The notes under the pieces were generated by a model. The model was not told the origin of the DNA and did no database searches. It saw nothing but the letters and a program-made list of their open reading frames with translations. A program made the translations under genes and the position numbers. Of a DNA stretch of 64,000 bases, positions 50,701 through 61,035 are shown in pieces; the first letter of the stretch is position 1, and every line of letters begins with the position of its first letter. The stretch spans positions 19,884,490 to 19,948,489 of the forward strand of contig OZ022576.1 of NCBI GenBank assembly GCA_963669155.1. Reading direction: 5' to 3'. This DNA comes from Arbacia lixula. Taxonomy: Eukaryota; Echinodermata; Echinoidea; Arbacioida; Arbaciidae.

Positions 50701-53700
50701 GCATTTCTAGAGTATCCATCAGTACATGTATAGAAATCTTTATCCTCTTTGGTGGTTGGGTTGTAGCAAAAGGCATTGTGTAATAGCTTGTCAAGCCCAA
50801 AGGGTTACTACTGTATAGCCTTTCCAGAGTGTGTCCTTCATCATCTGTCTGTCTATGTGTTTTAACTGCTTCTTTGCCAGCTCTTCATTAATAAATAGTG
50901 GTTATTAATCCTTTGTGTACAAGACAAAGTGTTGCTCTTTTGTGCAGAAAACACAGAATTGTTCCAATTTGTTTCTTTCAACTACCGGTACTACGGGTAC
51001 AATGTTTTGTGCATAATTTGAGAAAACATGCTTCTTCTTTTTCATTCCCAGACTAGAATTCTGTTTGCAGTACATGTTAAAACTAGCTAGTACTGTGCGT
51101 GTGATGTCTATGTACCATATTTCCATTTCTGCTTCCTTCTATAAGTATATCAATGATGAGGAATTCTTATATCTATTTATTGGTATATTATGCGTAGATA
51201 AGGAATGTTCAAATGTTCTTCCCTCCTAATATGATAACATTTGAATTGTTTTTGTGTTGTATGCTTCTTCCTTATTCCCAGGCAGACTGAAATAGCTTTG
51301 CAATACATGAACATGTTGAAATGAGCTAATACTGAGCATGTACCAGTACTGAATTCTTGTTCTCTTCTGCATGTATTGATGATGATTGACTGCTATGTTG
51401 TGTGTTTGTAGATGAGGAGGAGGCCAAGCCTGAAGCTGTGGCTGCATCTGCCCAGCCAGCCCCTGAGGCTCCTGCCCCTGAAGAGAAGGAGGAGGAGAAG
51501 CCAGAGGGTGAGTAGATGTAGCAAGGTGCAGATCAATTTAGGGAGCTTAAATCCCTCAGTCCCATAGGCAATGAGTTGTGTTGTAATTGACATGAGACAA
51601 TCATTGTGTGGTACTGACAAGGATGAAGGCGCTCAACAACAATTACCCATCCTGGACCCTGTTGCATAAAACGTACTATTGATGGTAACTTTGCTTCCAA
51701 TGGCAATTTCTATGGAAACCTTGAATTTGATTAGCTGTCAAAATATGTTACCATGGTAGTTATTGATGGCGGAGTTACCATTAATGGTAAATTTTATGCA
51801 ACGGGGCCCTGAGCTGACTTGAGCAAACAAACATTATTTCAGCTGTGTTGTAATTGACACGAGACAATTATTGCTTGGTACTGACAGGGTTAAAGAAACT
51901 GAGCAACAATTACCCATCCTTAACTAATTTCATTTTTGTGTGGGAAAGTGGGTTACAGGGAAGGTGTTTGATGATAGAGCATTTTTTTTGTGGGAAAGTG
52001 AGTTACCGGGATGGTGTTCGATGGTAGGACATATTTTTTGTGGGAAAGTGGGTTACCGGGAAGGTGTTCAATGGTAGAGTGATTGTTTCCATTGACTTAC
52101 TCATATAATCTGATATAAACTTTACACACCCAAACTCCAAAAAGTGTTAGAGCGCCACCTGCTGTGATATATTAAAACTATCTGTGATATCAAGAATTGA
52201 CAAGCTAAAAGCGCCAATGTAATACTGGTAAGAGGAAATAAATGATTCTGTTTGATCTTTGGCAGTCCCAAAGGAGCTGACCGAGGAGGAGAAGCAGCAG
52301 ATTGAGAGCCGTGATGACTACCATGCCTTCATAGCCCAGACCACTAGGCTGATGGAGAGGGCCCTGGCAGAGAACATTGACATCTTCACTGACTATGAGG
52401 GCAAGGGAGATGGAGACGGAGAAGGGTAGGCAACAGTCAGCATTTAAGGAAACTTGAGTGTCAGTATCCATAGGAAGTAGAGGTCCATACCGGCATTGTG
52501 AAAGGCTTGTTGACCTGTTTAAATCGTTCCTGTGCCTTACATGCTTGCTGGACTGATAACGTAAAAGATCGGACTTCACAAAGTTTGCTGAAGCTACACA
52601 AAGGTTTGTTCAGATATAGCAATGCTTACACCAACATGCACACACCACTCATTTTGCGAACATGCGGTGTAGTGTATCGAAGAGTGCTGTTGGTATCGCA
52701 CACATGCAAAATCAAAGATAAGACTGCAGCCGCATGCAGCACCCTCTATATACGATATCGAGCCATAAGAGCTCAGACGTATAGGCCTTTAATGACCAAT
52801 GACTGCTCCCTCCCTCAAGGTCGTTTCCATTATATTCTTAACTCCAAGGTTCATTCATATGAGCTGTGTATGTGTAATGTAATGACATGTTGTTGCTACT
52901 TCATATTAGGATTTTGATATACATGTAGATGAGTGGCCGTTTTCTCTGATCAAGGTTAAACTACAAAGGATTATTGTGACAGCAGCCCTTGTTATTTACA
53001 AATTAGAAATGCAAACTTGAAGTTGATATTGATGGTTTTCTTTTCTTCTCATACTAGCAAATCAAGTCATTCATTGTAGAAACACAACAAATGCTGTTAT
53101 GTTTTGCAGAATTTCAAGTGACAATACATGCTTGTGTCCAGTATTATCATGCACTTCATATCTTTTCAACAGAGACAAGGATGCAGGGGCCAAGCTATCT
53201 CTAAATCGCCATTTCTTTGATGATCGCTGGTCACGCCATCGGGTCATCACATGTCTAGACTGGTCCAATCAGGTGAGGGGTATTCATATCAATAACATTC
53301 ATTTATTGATATTCATTGAATGTTTTTCTTTGATAGATCCACCTTGTTTCAAATAGAATGAAGGTAATTGGCAGGAGTGTTGATCAATGGCACAAGCAAA
53401 TGTCTGGGTATGAAGCATCTACGGTATTTTGCAATGTTACGTTGAGGTTACCAAATTGTGTTGGCAGTTTCAGTTTCTGGAGAAAATTATTGAAAGGCTA
53501 AACAGCTTTCAGGGCTGAACCATGTTGACCTGTGCATCACACCACTTGTTTCCTATTTGTGCATCTCTCAAATCCTCAAAGTTTTCACATTGCTATTCTT
53601 TTTAAATACCACTTCACTAAAACAACAATAACATAATCTTCTTTCTTCTATTATCCCTTGTGGTGCTCTCCGCAGTACCCAGAGCTCCTTGTAGCATCTT

Positions 53701-54519
53701 ACAACAACAATGAGGAGTCTCCGCACGAGCCAGACGGAGTAGCCCTTATCTGGAACATGAAGTACAAGAAGGATACACCAGAGTACATCTTCCATTGTCA
53801 GGTAATCATCTCTATAAAGTACCCCCTAAAGTGGGAGGGTTGGCAGGGGAAGGGGTCATGAACATCTGTTTTTTTGTTTACTATTGCAAGTACACCGCAT
53901 CAAGGTGGTTTATTTACATTGCATGAGATCTATTCACTGATTTATATTTTTAAAAAAATTATGTTTAGAATTTGTATCATAGAGGATTGTGATTAAAAAG
54001 TATTTATTTTTCAGCAATTATTTTAAAAAAAGTTCATCTTCTGTTCACAAACCATGTTGTCCACACTTTAGATTTATTGTGATGTGTATTGTAGGATGTC
54101 ATTTCACCAATTCATCTGTTCTATTGTTAAATTCATTACCTAAGTGATTTCCCCCTTATTTTGATCTAGTAAGGAAGGAATGGTTTGTTCTGTTTTTCTC
54201 TCGCCAGTCTGCCGTGATGTCGGCTGGGTTTGCCACCTTCCACCCCAACATGGTGATTGGAGGCACCTACTCTGGGCAGATCGTGCTGTGGGACAACCGC
54301 AGCTCCAAGCGTACCCCAGTCCAGCGCACCCCGCTCTCTGCAGCCGCACACACTGTAAGAATGCATGATATGCTCTTGCAAAAAACATTATCATTTCTCT
54401 CTTACTCTTTCTCTCTCTCTTCTTTCTCTCTTTCTCTTTCTCTCTCTCTTCTTTCTCTCTTTCTCTCCTACTCTCTATCTATCTCTCTTTCTTTCTCCCT
54501 CTCTGTCTCTTTCTCTTAT

Positions 54520-54553
<34 letters not shown>

Positions 54554-57500
54554 ATTGTACATATTTATAACCATTGGACCCTTTCTCCTGCCTGCAGCAC
54601 CCTGTGTACTGTGTGAAGGTGGTAGGCACCCAGAATGCCCACAATCTCATCAGCATCTCTACCGATGGCAAGATGTGCTCCTGGAGTCTGGACATGCTGT
54701 CGCAGCCTCAGGTAACTATTCCTCTACCTCTCCAAAGTTACTCTGCTCTCAGCCAATCAAATGCAATGATTTTAGTAGCTTGTAACAGTGCAGTTCCGTG
54801 TGGTGTACTCTCACTTAATTTGTCTCTGAGCACAAGCTAAGATTTAGGGATTAGGATTAGAAGTAGTATATTTGCATTTTATACATATGTTTATACATAT
54901 GTTAAATTCATGATCCCACAGTCATTTGCAAAATTTGCACACAAAAAATAAGCCCTTATGAAAAAACAGCTTATCCAATAATAATAATTGCTATTTTTAC
55001 TGTTTCTTTGCCCAATGTGAAATATCAATTTGCTCAAAATTGGAAACTGAATAAGGATAGGGAAAAACAGATAAATGTCATTTTGTGTTATTCTGATTAA
55101 CGGAGCAAACTTCAACCCACTTTGAATTGACATAGAATGAGCTCGATATATCTTGTGATGTATTGAATTCTACATTCCACATGAAAAGTTGGGATCATAT
55201 ATTTCTTACTACATACAGTATATTCCTCTCAGTTTTGCAGTTGATTTACATCCCCATTTTACTATGTTTGTGTACTACAGGACAGTATGGAGTTGAAACA
55301 CAAGCAGTCCAAGCCAGTGGCAGTGATGAGCATGACGTTCCCTAACAACGATGTCAACAACTTTGTGGTTGGTAGTGAGGATGGGGCAGTGTACACGGCA
55401 AGCAGGCATGGCAGGTAATAACATGATGGAAATGTTCTCATTAATGACACATACATGTAATACAAATGGGTTCTTAAGCCACTGTAACAGTTACAAATGA
55501 CAGATGCAGCATAGAGACTCTATAGGTAGTACATTGTTTAGCTCTGTTATTCACGATGGCTTTCCTCTTGTAAGACATTGTTTAACCCTTTGACTCTATG
55601 TGTAGTACATTGCTTTGCTCTGTTATTCAGGATGACTTTCATATTGTAAGACACTGTTTAACCTGTTGACTCTATTAATAGTGAAATGCTTAGCTTTGTT
55701 ATTCAGGATGGCTTTCCTCTTGTAAGACATTGTTCAACCCTTTGACTCTATTGATAATGCAATGTTTAGCTGTGTTATTTAGGATGGCTTTCCTCTTGTA
55801 AGACATTGTTTAACCCTTTGACTCTATAGATAGTACAATATTTAGCTATGTTATTCACGATGGCTTTCTTATTGTTTGGCATTTTTATCCAAACTACAAT
55901 ACTCAATAAATGGATCTGGCTACAGTAAGCAAATCATTCTCACTTTCCTCTGTGGGTTGCACAGAGGGAGAAAAGAAGAGGATGGGAGAGTCTTGTGGAT
56001 ACTCAAATAAAGCACATTCCCCCACTTGTTAAACTGTATATTTGTGTGTATGTGTGTGTTATAAATGTGCTTACTTCATTGTATTTAGTTTGTATTGACT
56101 GTTTTTATGTAATTGATTGTAGGGAAGAACCTTCAATAGGTCAATGGCCTTTGTTCCTCCCTCCACATTGAATTGCAGAGCTGCCAACCGTTACGAAAAA
56201 AACGTATTTGTTACGAAAATCGGAAGAGAATACGAAAGTACGAAAGCGCATCATAAAAGTACGATTTCACGGCAGAATAAAAAAATAATAAAAAAGGACA
56301 AAAGTTGCATCTTAGCTAGCGATAATGTGGCAAGAAAGGCACACCTCACCAATGTAGCCATATAGGTGGCCACTATTATAATTATATATTTGTAAAGTAA
56401 AATGTTATGGTTAACATTAATAAACTACCCCTCAGCATTGTAGAATAATTTAGCCAATCATGTAGCTCTTTCTGTAACACCTGATTGCCGACTGCATTCA
56501 CGACACCATTGGCAATACATTCAGCAAACACTAGTTTGTCCCTCACAACATAGATACTTGTACCCTTATAAGCTAATGAACCAGGCCAGACTTTCCAGGC
56601 TAAAAGGTGAAGAAATTCACCTCAAATTACTGCAAGATAGGAACAAACTGAAACCTGGAAAAAATACTATCACTAGAATAACATTTATAGTGCATTAAAA
56701 TCATTGTCAGATTGTTTAAATAATATTTTCATAACATTTGGAAAAAGAAAAAAAACCCGAAAATGTATGATTTTTGAACCCTTACCGCGAGCCGAGTTCC
56801 CCCAGAACTCTGGGGAGGCAAGCTCCCAAGCTATGCTTATGTTCAAATTTCGCACACCGATCCCTCAAAGCACATGTATTGGTACCCTTTTGAAATAATG
56901 AACTAGGCCAGGCTAAAGATGGAGAGCTGAAAAAATGGCGAAATCTGCCTCAAATCACTGGAAGATAGGAAGAAACTGAGACCTGGAATGGAAGTGTATG
57001 ACACTAGAATATCATTATGATGCATTTTAATGATATTCAGGTTATTTCAAGAACATTTTCATATCATTTGGAAAAAGAAAAAAAGATCGAAAGTTTACGA
57101 TTTTGTAACCCCTACCACTAGCTAAGTTTCCCCCCAGAACTCTGGGGAAGGAAAGCTAGACTGAGGCTCAGTGTGGTGGTGCACTGTGATGCACTGTACT
57201 AGCAGTAGTGCTACACACTGCTAGCTAGCTGCCGATCAGCTGTCAGTGGCAGTTGGCCATTAAGTAGAACTAAACAGATAATATTTGTTTAGTCATAGGC
57301 TTAGAATGGCTACCTTCATCACTAAAAATACGATTTTTGAAGGCAAAATACGAATTTTGGAGGTGCAGAATATGAATTTTGACTTTCAAAGGTTGGCAGC
57401 CCTGGAATTGTATTCCCTCCTTTACTGTATTGATTGTATTTCTTGATATATCTTATTTGACATTTTTGATGTTTTCTATCTCTTGTATTAATTGTATTGT

Positions 57501-60500
57501 GTTTTGAATTCAAGTTGTTGAAAAAAACCCGAATTGATTTGAATTGAGATTCGAGACTCTAATTTGAAGTTTGCCTTATAAAATAAGTGTCCCAAAGCCT
57601 GGAAGCCAGGCTAACCTGTATGTATCTTGAGTCTAATAAGACCGTGTCTTTCTTGGCCCACAGCAAAGCTGGGATCAATGAGGCATACGAGGCCCACCAG
57701 GGGCCTGTGACTGGGATTGACTGTCATCACGTACCAGGCCAGCTGGACTTCTCTCATCTCTTCCTCTCCTCCTCCTTTGACTGGACCATCAAGCTTTGGA
57801 GTCTCAAGGTCAGCAACTCCAGACAATCTTAGTCTTCTTATCATTATTTGATGTTTTAATGTGAAATGATTTTTGTTTATATACAGGTGCCTATATAATA
57901 AGCTCTGCTTCTTTTGGGGTCCTTCCATATGATGATGTATTATTTGTTTGACCACTATTTTTTTTACCATAAAAATAACATTACATATAACATCATAACA
58001 AGGAAATACTCGGATAACAAAGCGAAGGATACAATACAATAGAATACAGAGTACCGAAAGAGACAGCGTGTGGGTCAGGGTCCACAAAAGTGAAGTCATT
58101 CACTGTTGTCCGACAGAATGTGGAGACACACATGCTGTCTAAACATTCAAACAAAGAAGTAACATATTGCACAAGAAAACACAAAAAGCTAAAATGAAGT
58201 AACTATTTTTTTTTTCATTCATAGTGAAAAAAGTTTGAATTTATTGCATGCACATTACACAAATACCCCTAATTTGATTAAATTGATTATCAAATTAGTG
58301 ATATAATTTCTATTTCCTTTTAAAATGTTTCTCATTGAAACCTGTATGAATGTAACCTGTGTATAAAGACCATCTGCTTATGAAGACTTCATTAAATATT
58401 TGAGATACAGGCTGCCTTCGGGTTTAGGAAGGGATGAAGTCAATGTTGTAGTGCCTCTCTAAGGCTTAATTATTTGGTACATTCTCTCTATTTCATTCCT
58501 TCTCTGTAGAAATCCAGCCCAGTGTATTCCTTTGAAGACAACAGTGACTACGTGTATGATGTGCAGTGGTCTCCTACCCATCCGGCTCTCTTCGCTGCTG
58601 TGGATGGCATGGGCAGGGTAGATCTCTGGAATCTCAACAATGATACAGAGGTAGGCCGCTCAGCCTGACTCCCAAGTAGCTTGGATTGTCCAACCTGGGG
58701 CGTGTTTTACCAAGCTGTTTGGAAGCTATGCTCGACTGGTGACCTCTTCTTGTGCTAAATAAGATACTCATATTTGTTCCAAAAAATGTCCAACAATCCT
58801 GATCAAATTTGACACATCATGAAGTTTGTGTTTGGTTGGCTTGATATACTGCTGTAAAAACCACTGGAATTGTATTGATTTTGCATTGAATTTCAATAAA
58901 ACTCACACAATATGTACACAACGAACTACATGTTGAGGCAATGTATAAAACAACAAAGTGGCTTTGAAGAAAATATGTGAAAACTTACAGATGATGTTCA
59001 ATTTCATTTTTTAAATATTTTTTTTTATCAACCAATGACCAAAATTCATCACTTTGGTTTAATGCAATACCATATATGGTCACATGATCAATTATTGCCA
59101 ACTTCAATCTTCTCATACTTTACATCAGTGGATGTATCATGATTTGAGGAAAACATTATCAGTAAAACTAAACTACAGTCTTGTTGTGTAGTTAGAGGAT
59201 ATTATGCTTGGCAATGTTATCAGCACCTCTGTGAGAGTGGTGATAGAATCAGCAAATATGGCATTTTGTACTTCACTAAAGAGACAGGTAATAACCAATG
59301 TGAAGCTACCAGCTTGCAAGGGCTATTAATATCAATTCGTAAACTAGGCACATTGAACAGTAAAAAAAATCATTGTAAGGCTTTACTACCTGAGATGCCA
59401 CATGTAAAATTTTGGTCCTGGGCCCATAGAATTATTTCAACTTAAGCTGATGGGAATCAAAATCATTGAGAATCTAATTTAGCACAAGAACCGGTCACCA
59501 GTCATGCATAAAGTTGTTCGTAGCTTATGAACAGATTGGTGAAACGTGCCCCCTGGGGCCCACATGGGGGCCTAGATACTCCCCATGGGGCTTACTATCA
59601 GTGATCATCTCACCCCAGAGAGGACTATTCCAACTAGTATGGGGCTGATTTTGCAACATAGGTAATAATTGCAGGGGATGTTTTGAAATATAAAGATTAA
59701 ACCAGTTTCCATTGAGTAACAATTATTTTGAGGAATGCATACCACCATGATAGCTCTACATGACACAATTTCAAAGGTCCCTTTTAGATTTTGTCCATGT
59801 AACAAAAGACTATTCATAGTGTGTGTATGTATAAGAGATGATCATTCACATGAAGTAAGTAATTAAGTAGTTATTATTGCATAGCTGTTGCATGGTGTTC
59901 CAAAGGGCAAATCATGATTTTCAGTTATTCAGTTGTTGGTCAGGGCAGTTAGACACATTGTCCCTCTGTTCACTTTCTTGAGATATTCTATTCTGCTGAT
60001 TGGTCTTCAAGCAGAAGAAAAACAATCACAATTGCAGCTTTGAGGACTTTGTAAAAAGATTTTCTAAATGTTATGAAACCTGAGAATATGATTTAAAATA
60101 AGATAATGATATCATGTTACCAGCTCATTGCAATGTGATCTCTCTGTGAATGTTGCAGGTGCCGACTGCTAGCGTAACACTGGATGGACAACCGGCTGCC
60201 AACAGGGTCAAGTGGGGTCACCAAGGCAACCAGATCGCTGTGGGAGATGCTGAGGGCAAGGTCTGGATCTACGATGTTGGAGAGGTGAGAACAGAAGGAC
60301 AAATTTGGGTGTGGATGAATGGATGTATGACTAGATGAATGGATGTATAAATAGGGTATATTTGTATTCAAAGATAAAAGCGTATATTGATTGATGATGG
60401 AAAAATAGTTTCCATTGGAGTGCAGAGAGGAGGATAAATATAGAGAGAGTTATAGAGGTATAGATACATGTAGATGTGATAAATACTTATATTGCTAATA

Positions 60501-61035
60501 ATGTGGACTAATTGGTAAGGAAGAACATGAATGAAACATGTAAGCGTGGTGATAGAGGGATAGATAGATAAATGGAAAGAAAGCTAAATAAGTCAATATA
60601 TTAATGGATCTTTAGATATATAGATGCATCAAAAGATACATAGATAGATATATAGGTAAATAAACTGAATGATTGGAGGTTAGTGATTACTACAAGCAGA
60701 TAAAGTACATTTTAAATGAAGTAGATGAATTGAAGAAGGGAGTGCTAGATATATACTCAACATAAGGTTTATGCGATTTATGTTGGTGGCTTTATGGTTT
60801 TGCCTTGCTCACTGGGCTAGTTTATTTTGATGAAGTTAATTACAAAAGGAAACACTGAATGAGAGACGCTGATTCCTATAAATTATGATTGATATCAATG
60901 TTGTGTCATTCTGTCTTACCCCCTGTACAGAGCCTGGCTGTGCCAAGGAATGATGAATGGTCTAAGTTTGTGCGCACCCTGGCTGACATCAGAGCCAACA
61001 CTCAGACAGAGACTGATGAAGAAGCTAATCGCTAA
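38751..61035 (+). CDS. DYNC1I: Cytoplasmic dynein 1 intermediate chain, fifteen coding exons
   Basis: Coding exons: 38751-38858, 39606-39720, 42066-42138, 47910-48037, 51412-51507, 52266-52425, 53173-53272, 53676-53801, 54208-54354, 54598-54711, 55281-55414, 57664-57808, 58510-58650, 60159-60284 and 60931-61035. Phases agree and give 605 residues. The subunit links dynein heavy chains to light chains and to dynactin. Residues 1-40 form the charged N-terminal helix (start MSDRSK) that in the family binds p150Glued and NudE. Residues about 105-127 match the Tctex1 site and KETQTP at 129-134 the LC8 site. About 175-220 match the Roadblock-binding helix. The WD40 propeller follows from [11 protein letters not shown], with [26 protein letters not shown] and [10 protein letters not shown]. 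Vertebrate chains are near 640 residues; the difference is in the region between the helix and the light-chain sites. Confidence 0.97.
40296..40849 (+). repeat. Dispersed ~550-bp repeat, copy 1 (intact)
   Basis: It matches 42818-42857 plus 47103-47579 along its length, for example ATGATTGGTCAAGAG, AGTACTTTTTGGTTTCGCTG, and CACCCTCAC followed by AACGTTGATT. Near the 3' end GACGAACTATTACTTCCTCGG is inverted against AAGTGATAGTTCGTC, forming a hairpin. It lies in intron 2 of the dynein gene. Confidence 0.8.
40846..41036. mobile_element. MITE, CTGCCC...GACAAAAGGAAGCAA family, copy 2 (inverted)
   Basis: The reverse complement matches 18565-18818: CTGCCCTTCTTTGACAGAAG, AAGTGACAAATCACT, TTATTGGTACTCTTAG and TTCAATCTAACATGATGTGG are shared. 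One end abuts the 3' end of the 550-bp repeat copy. Confidence 0.7.
41261..41421. mobile_element. Small foldback MITE with GGGGCCCATTT ends
   Basis: GGGGCCCATTTTATAAAAAG opens it and CTTTTTATGAAATGGGCCCC closes it. The next 20 bases, GTTGCTATGATAGCAACTC, are also mirrored and are themselves palindromic. Total about 160 bp, almost all stem. Confidence 0.85.
41633..41745 (+). repeat. Poly-C/poly-A and AATA simple repeat
   Basis: A run of C, a run of A, then about 90 bp of AATA and AAATA units in dynein intron 2. Confidence 0.9.
43340..43568 (+). repeat. Poly-C runs and (CA)n inside the transposon
   Basis: C runs at about 43342-43366 and 43499-43514, and a CA repeat at about 43545-43566. Runs of this kind are prone to assembly error, so exact lengths are unreliable. 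Confidence 0.85.
45370..45870 (+). pseudogene. Broken BEL/Pao-type retrotransposon pol fragment
   Basis: The + strand encodes a segment with the pattern expected between protease and reverse transcriptase of BEL/Pao elements: a GRFIQGG-like protease end, then a [14 protein letters not shown] stretch, then [11 protein letters not shown] with LPDNYD. A stop follows at 45706, and related sequence continues in another frame to about 45870, so there is at least one frameshift. No LTRs, integrase or RT core were seen. It lies inside the 4.24-kb element and overlaps its third minus-strand exon at the far end. Confidence 0.6.
45865..46775 (-). CDS. Partial spliced gene of the 4.24-kb transposon, unrecognised
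   Basis: Minus-strand exons: 46775-46456 (donor CAG|GTAAGT), 46347-46275 (acceptor CATGTAG, donor CAG|GTCAGA) and 45936-45865 (acceptor AGGAAG, donor GTATTA). Phases agree. The first exon starts [10 protein letters not shown] and includes [12 protein letters not shown]. The second encodes a Ser/Thr run, then [12 protein letters not shown]. The third encodes [12 protein letters not shown]. The Cys/His clusters suggest zinc binding of the kind seen in transposon-encoded proteins. Later exons towards the left end were not found and no catalytic domain was seen. The first two exons are better supported than the third. Confidence 0.4.
49150..49711. mobile_element. TIR element with ACAACAAAAAAAGTAAGTCC ends
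   Basis: ACAACAAAAAAAGTAAGTCC at the left is a perfect inverted match of GGACTTACTTTTTTTGTTGT at the right, 20 bp. About 560 bp in dynein intron 4, with no coding capacity. No clear target duplication. Confidence 0.8.
49814..49945. repeat. Long hairpin
   Basis: Arms share CGCTAGYGATAT, GTTTGTCTC/GAGACAAA, TGTAAGGTCAACAAGGAATC and its complement around a loop near 49868-49888. Probably a small foldback element in dynein intron 4. Confidence 0.8.
51572..51921. mobile_element. Foldback element flanked by ~80-bp direct repeats
   Basis: An inverted-repeat core (about 51654-51811) begins GGACCCTGTTGCATAAAA and ends TTTTATGCAACGGGGCCC. On each side lies a direct copy of about 80 bp with TGTGTTGTAATTGACA at the start and ACAATTACCCATCCT at the end (51572-51653 and 51842-51921). 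Its ends resemble those of the element at 41261-41421 (GGGCCC...ATAAA). Confidence 0.7.
51939..52082 (+). repeat. 50-bp tandem repeat, three copies
   Basis: TGTGGGAAAGTG recurs at 51939, 51989 and 52039, each followed by a GTTAC..GGGA.GGTGTT..ATG segment. It lies in the intron before coding exon 6 of the dynein gene. Confidence 0.85.
54395..54553 (+). repeat. CT-rich microsatellite in a dynein intron
   Basis: Interrupted (CT)n fills most of the 243-bp intron between coding exons 9 and 10. It may act as an extended polypyrimidine tract for the acceptor at 54597. Confidence 0.9.
55513..55868 (+). repeat. 76-bp tandem satellite, array 2
   Basis: The same unit as at 15403-15960: CC.NTTGACTCTAT recurs at about 55586, 55662, 55738 and 55814, period 76. 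It lies in the intron after coding exon 11 of the dynein gene. Confidence 0.9.
56176..57404. mobile_element. hAT-like non-autonomous element with 6-bp target duplication
   Basis: The left end CAGAGCTGCCAACC and complement of the right end CAGGGCTGCCAACC match the CAG-type ends of hAT elements. GAATTG flanks both sides (56170-56175 and 57405-57410). hAT elements usually make 8-bp duplications, so 6 is short. The interior is a direct duplication of about 270-310 bp (roughly 56573-56845 and 56895-57165). No transposase. Confidence 0.8.
58694..59557. mobile_element. TIR element with GGGGCRYGTTTYACCAA ends
   Basis: The left end GGGGCGTGTTTTACCAAGCTG is inverted against TTGGTGAAACGTGCCCCC at the right. 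Further inverted matches extend about 80 bp inward: ACTGGTGACC, TCTTGTGCTAAAT. About 860 bp, in the dynein intron after coding exon 13. No coding capacity. Confidence 0.75.

Noticed and set aside
57611..58099. Minus-strand frame of 162 codons
   Set aside because: It is antisense to a clear dynein WD40 exon and continues into intron sequence.
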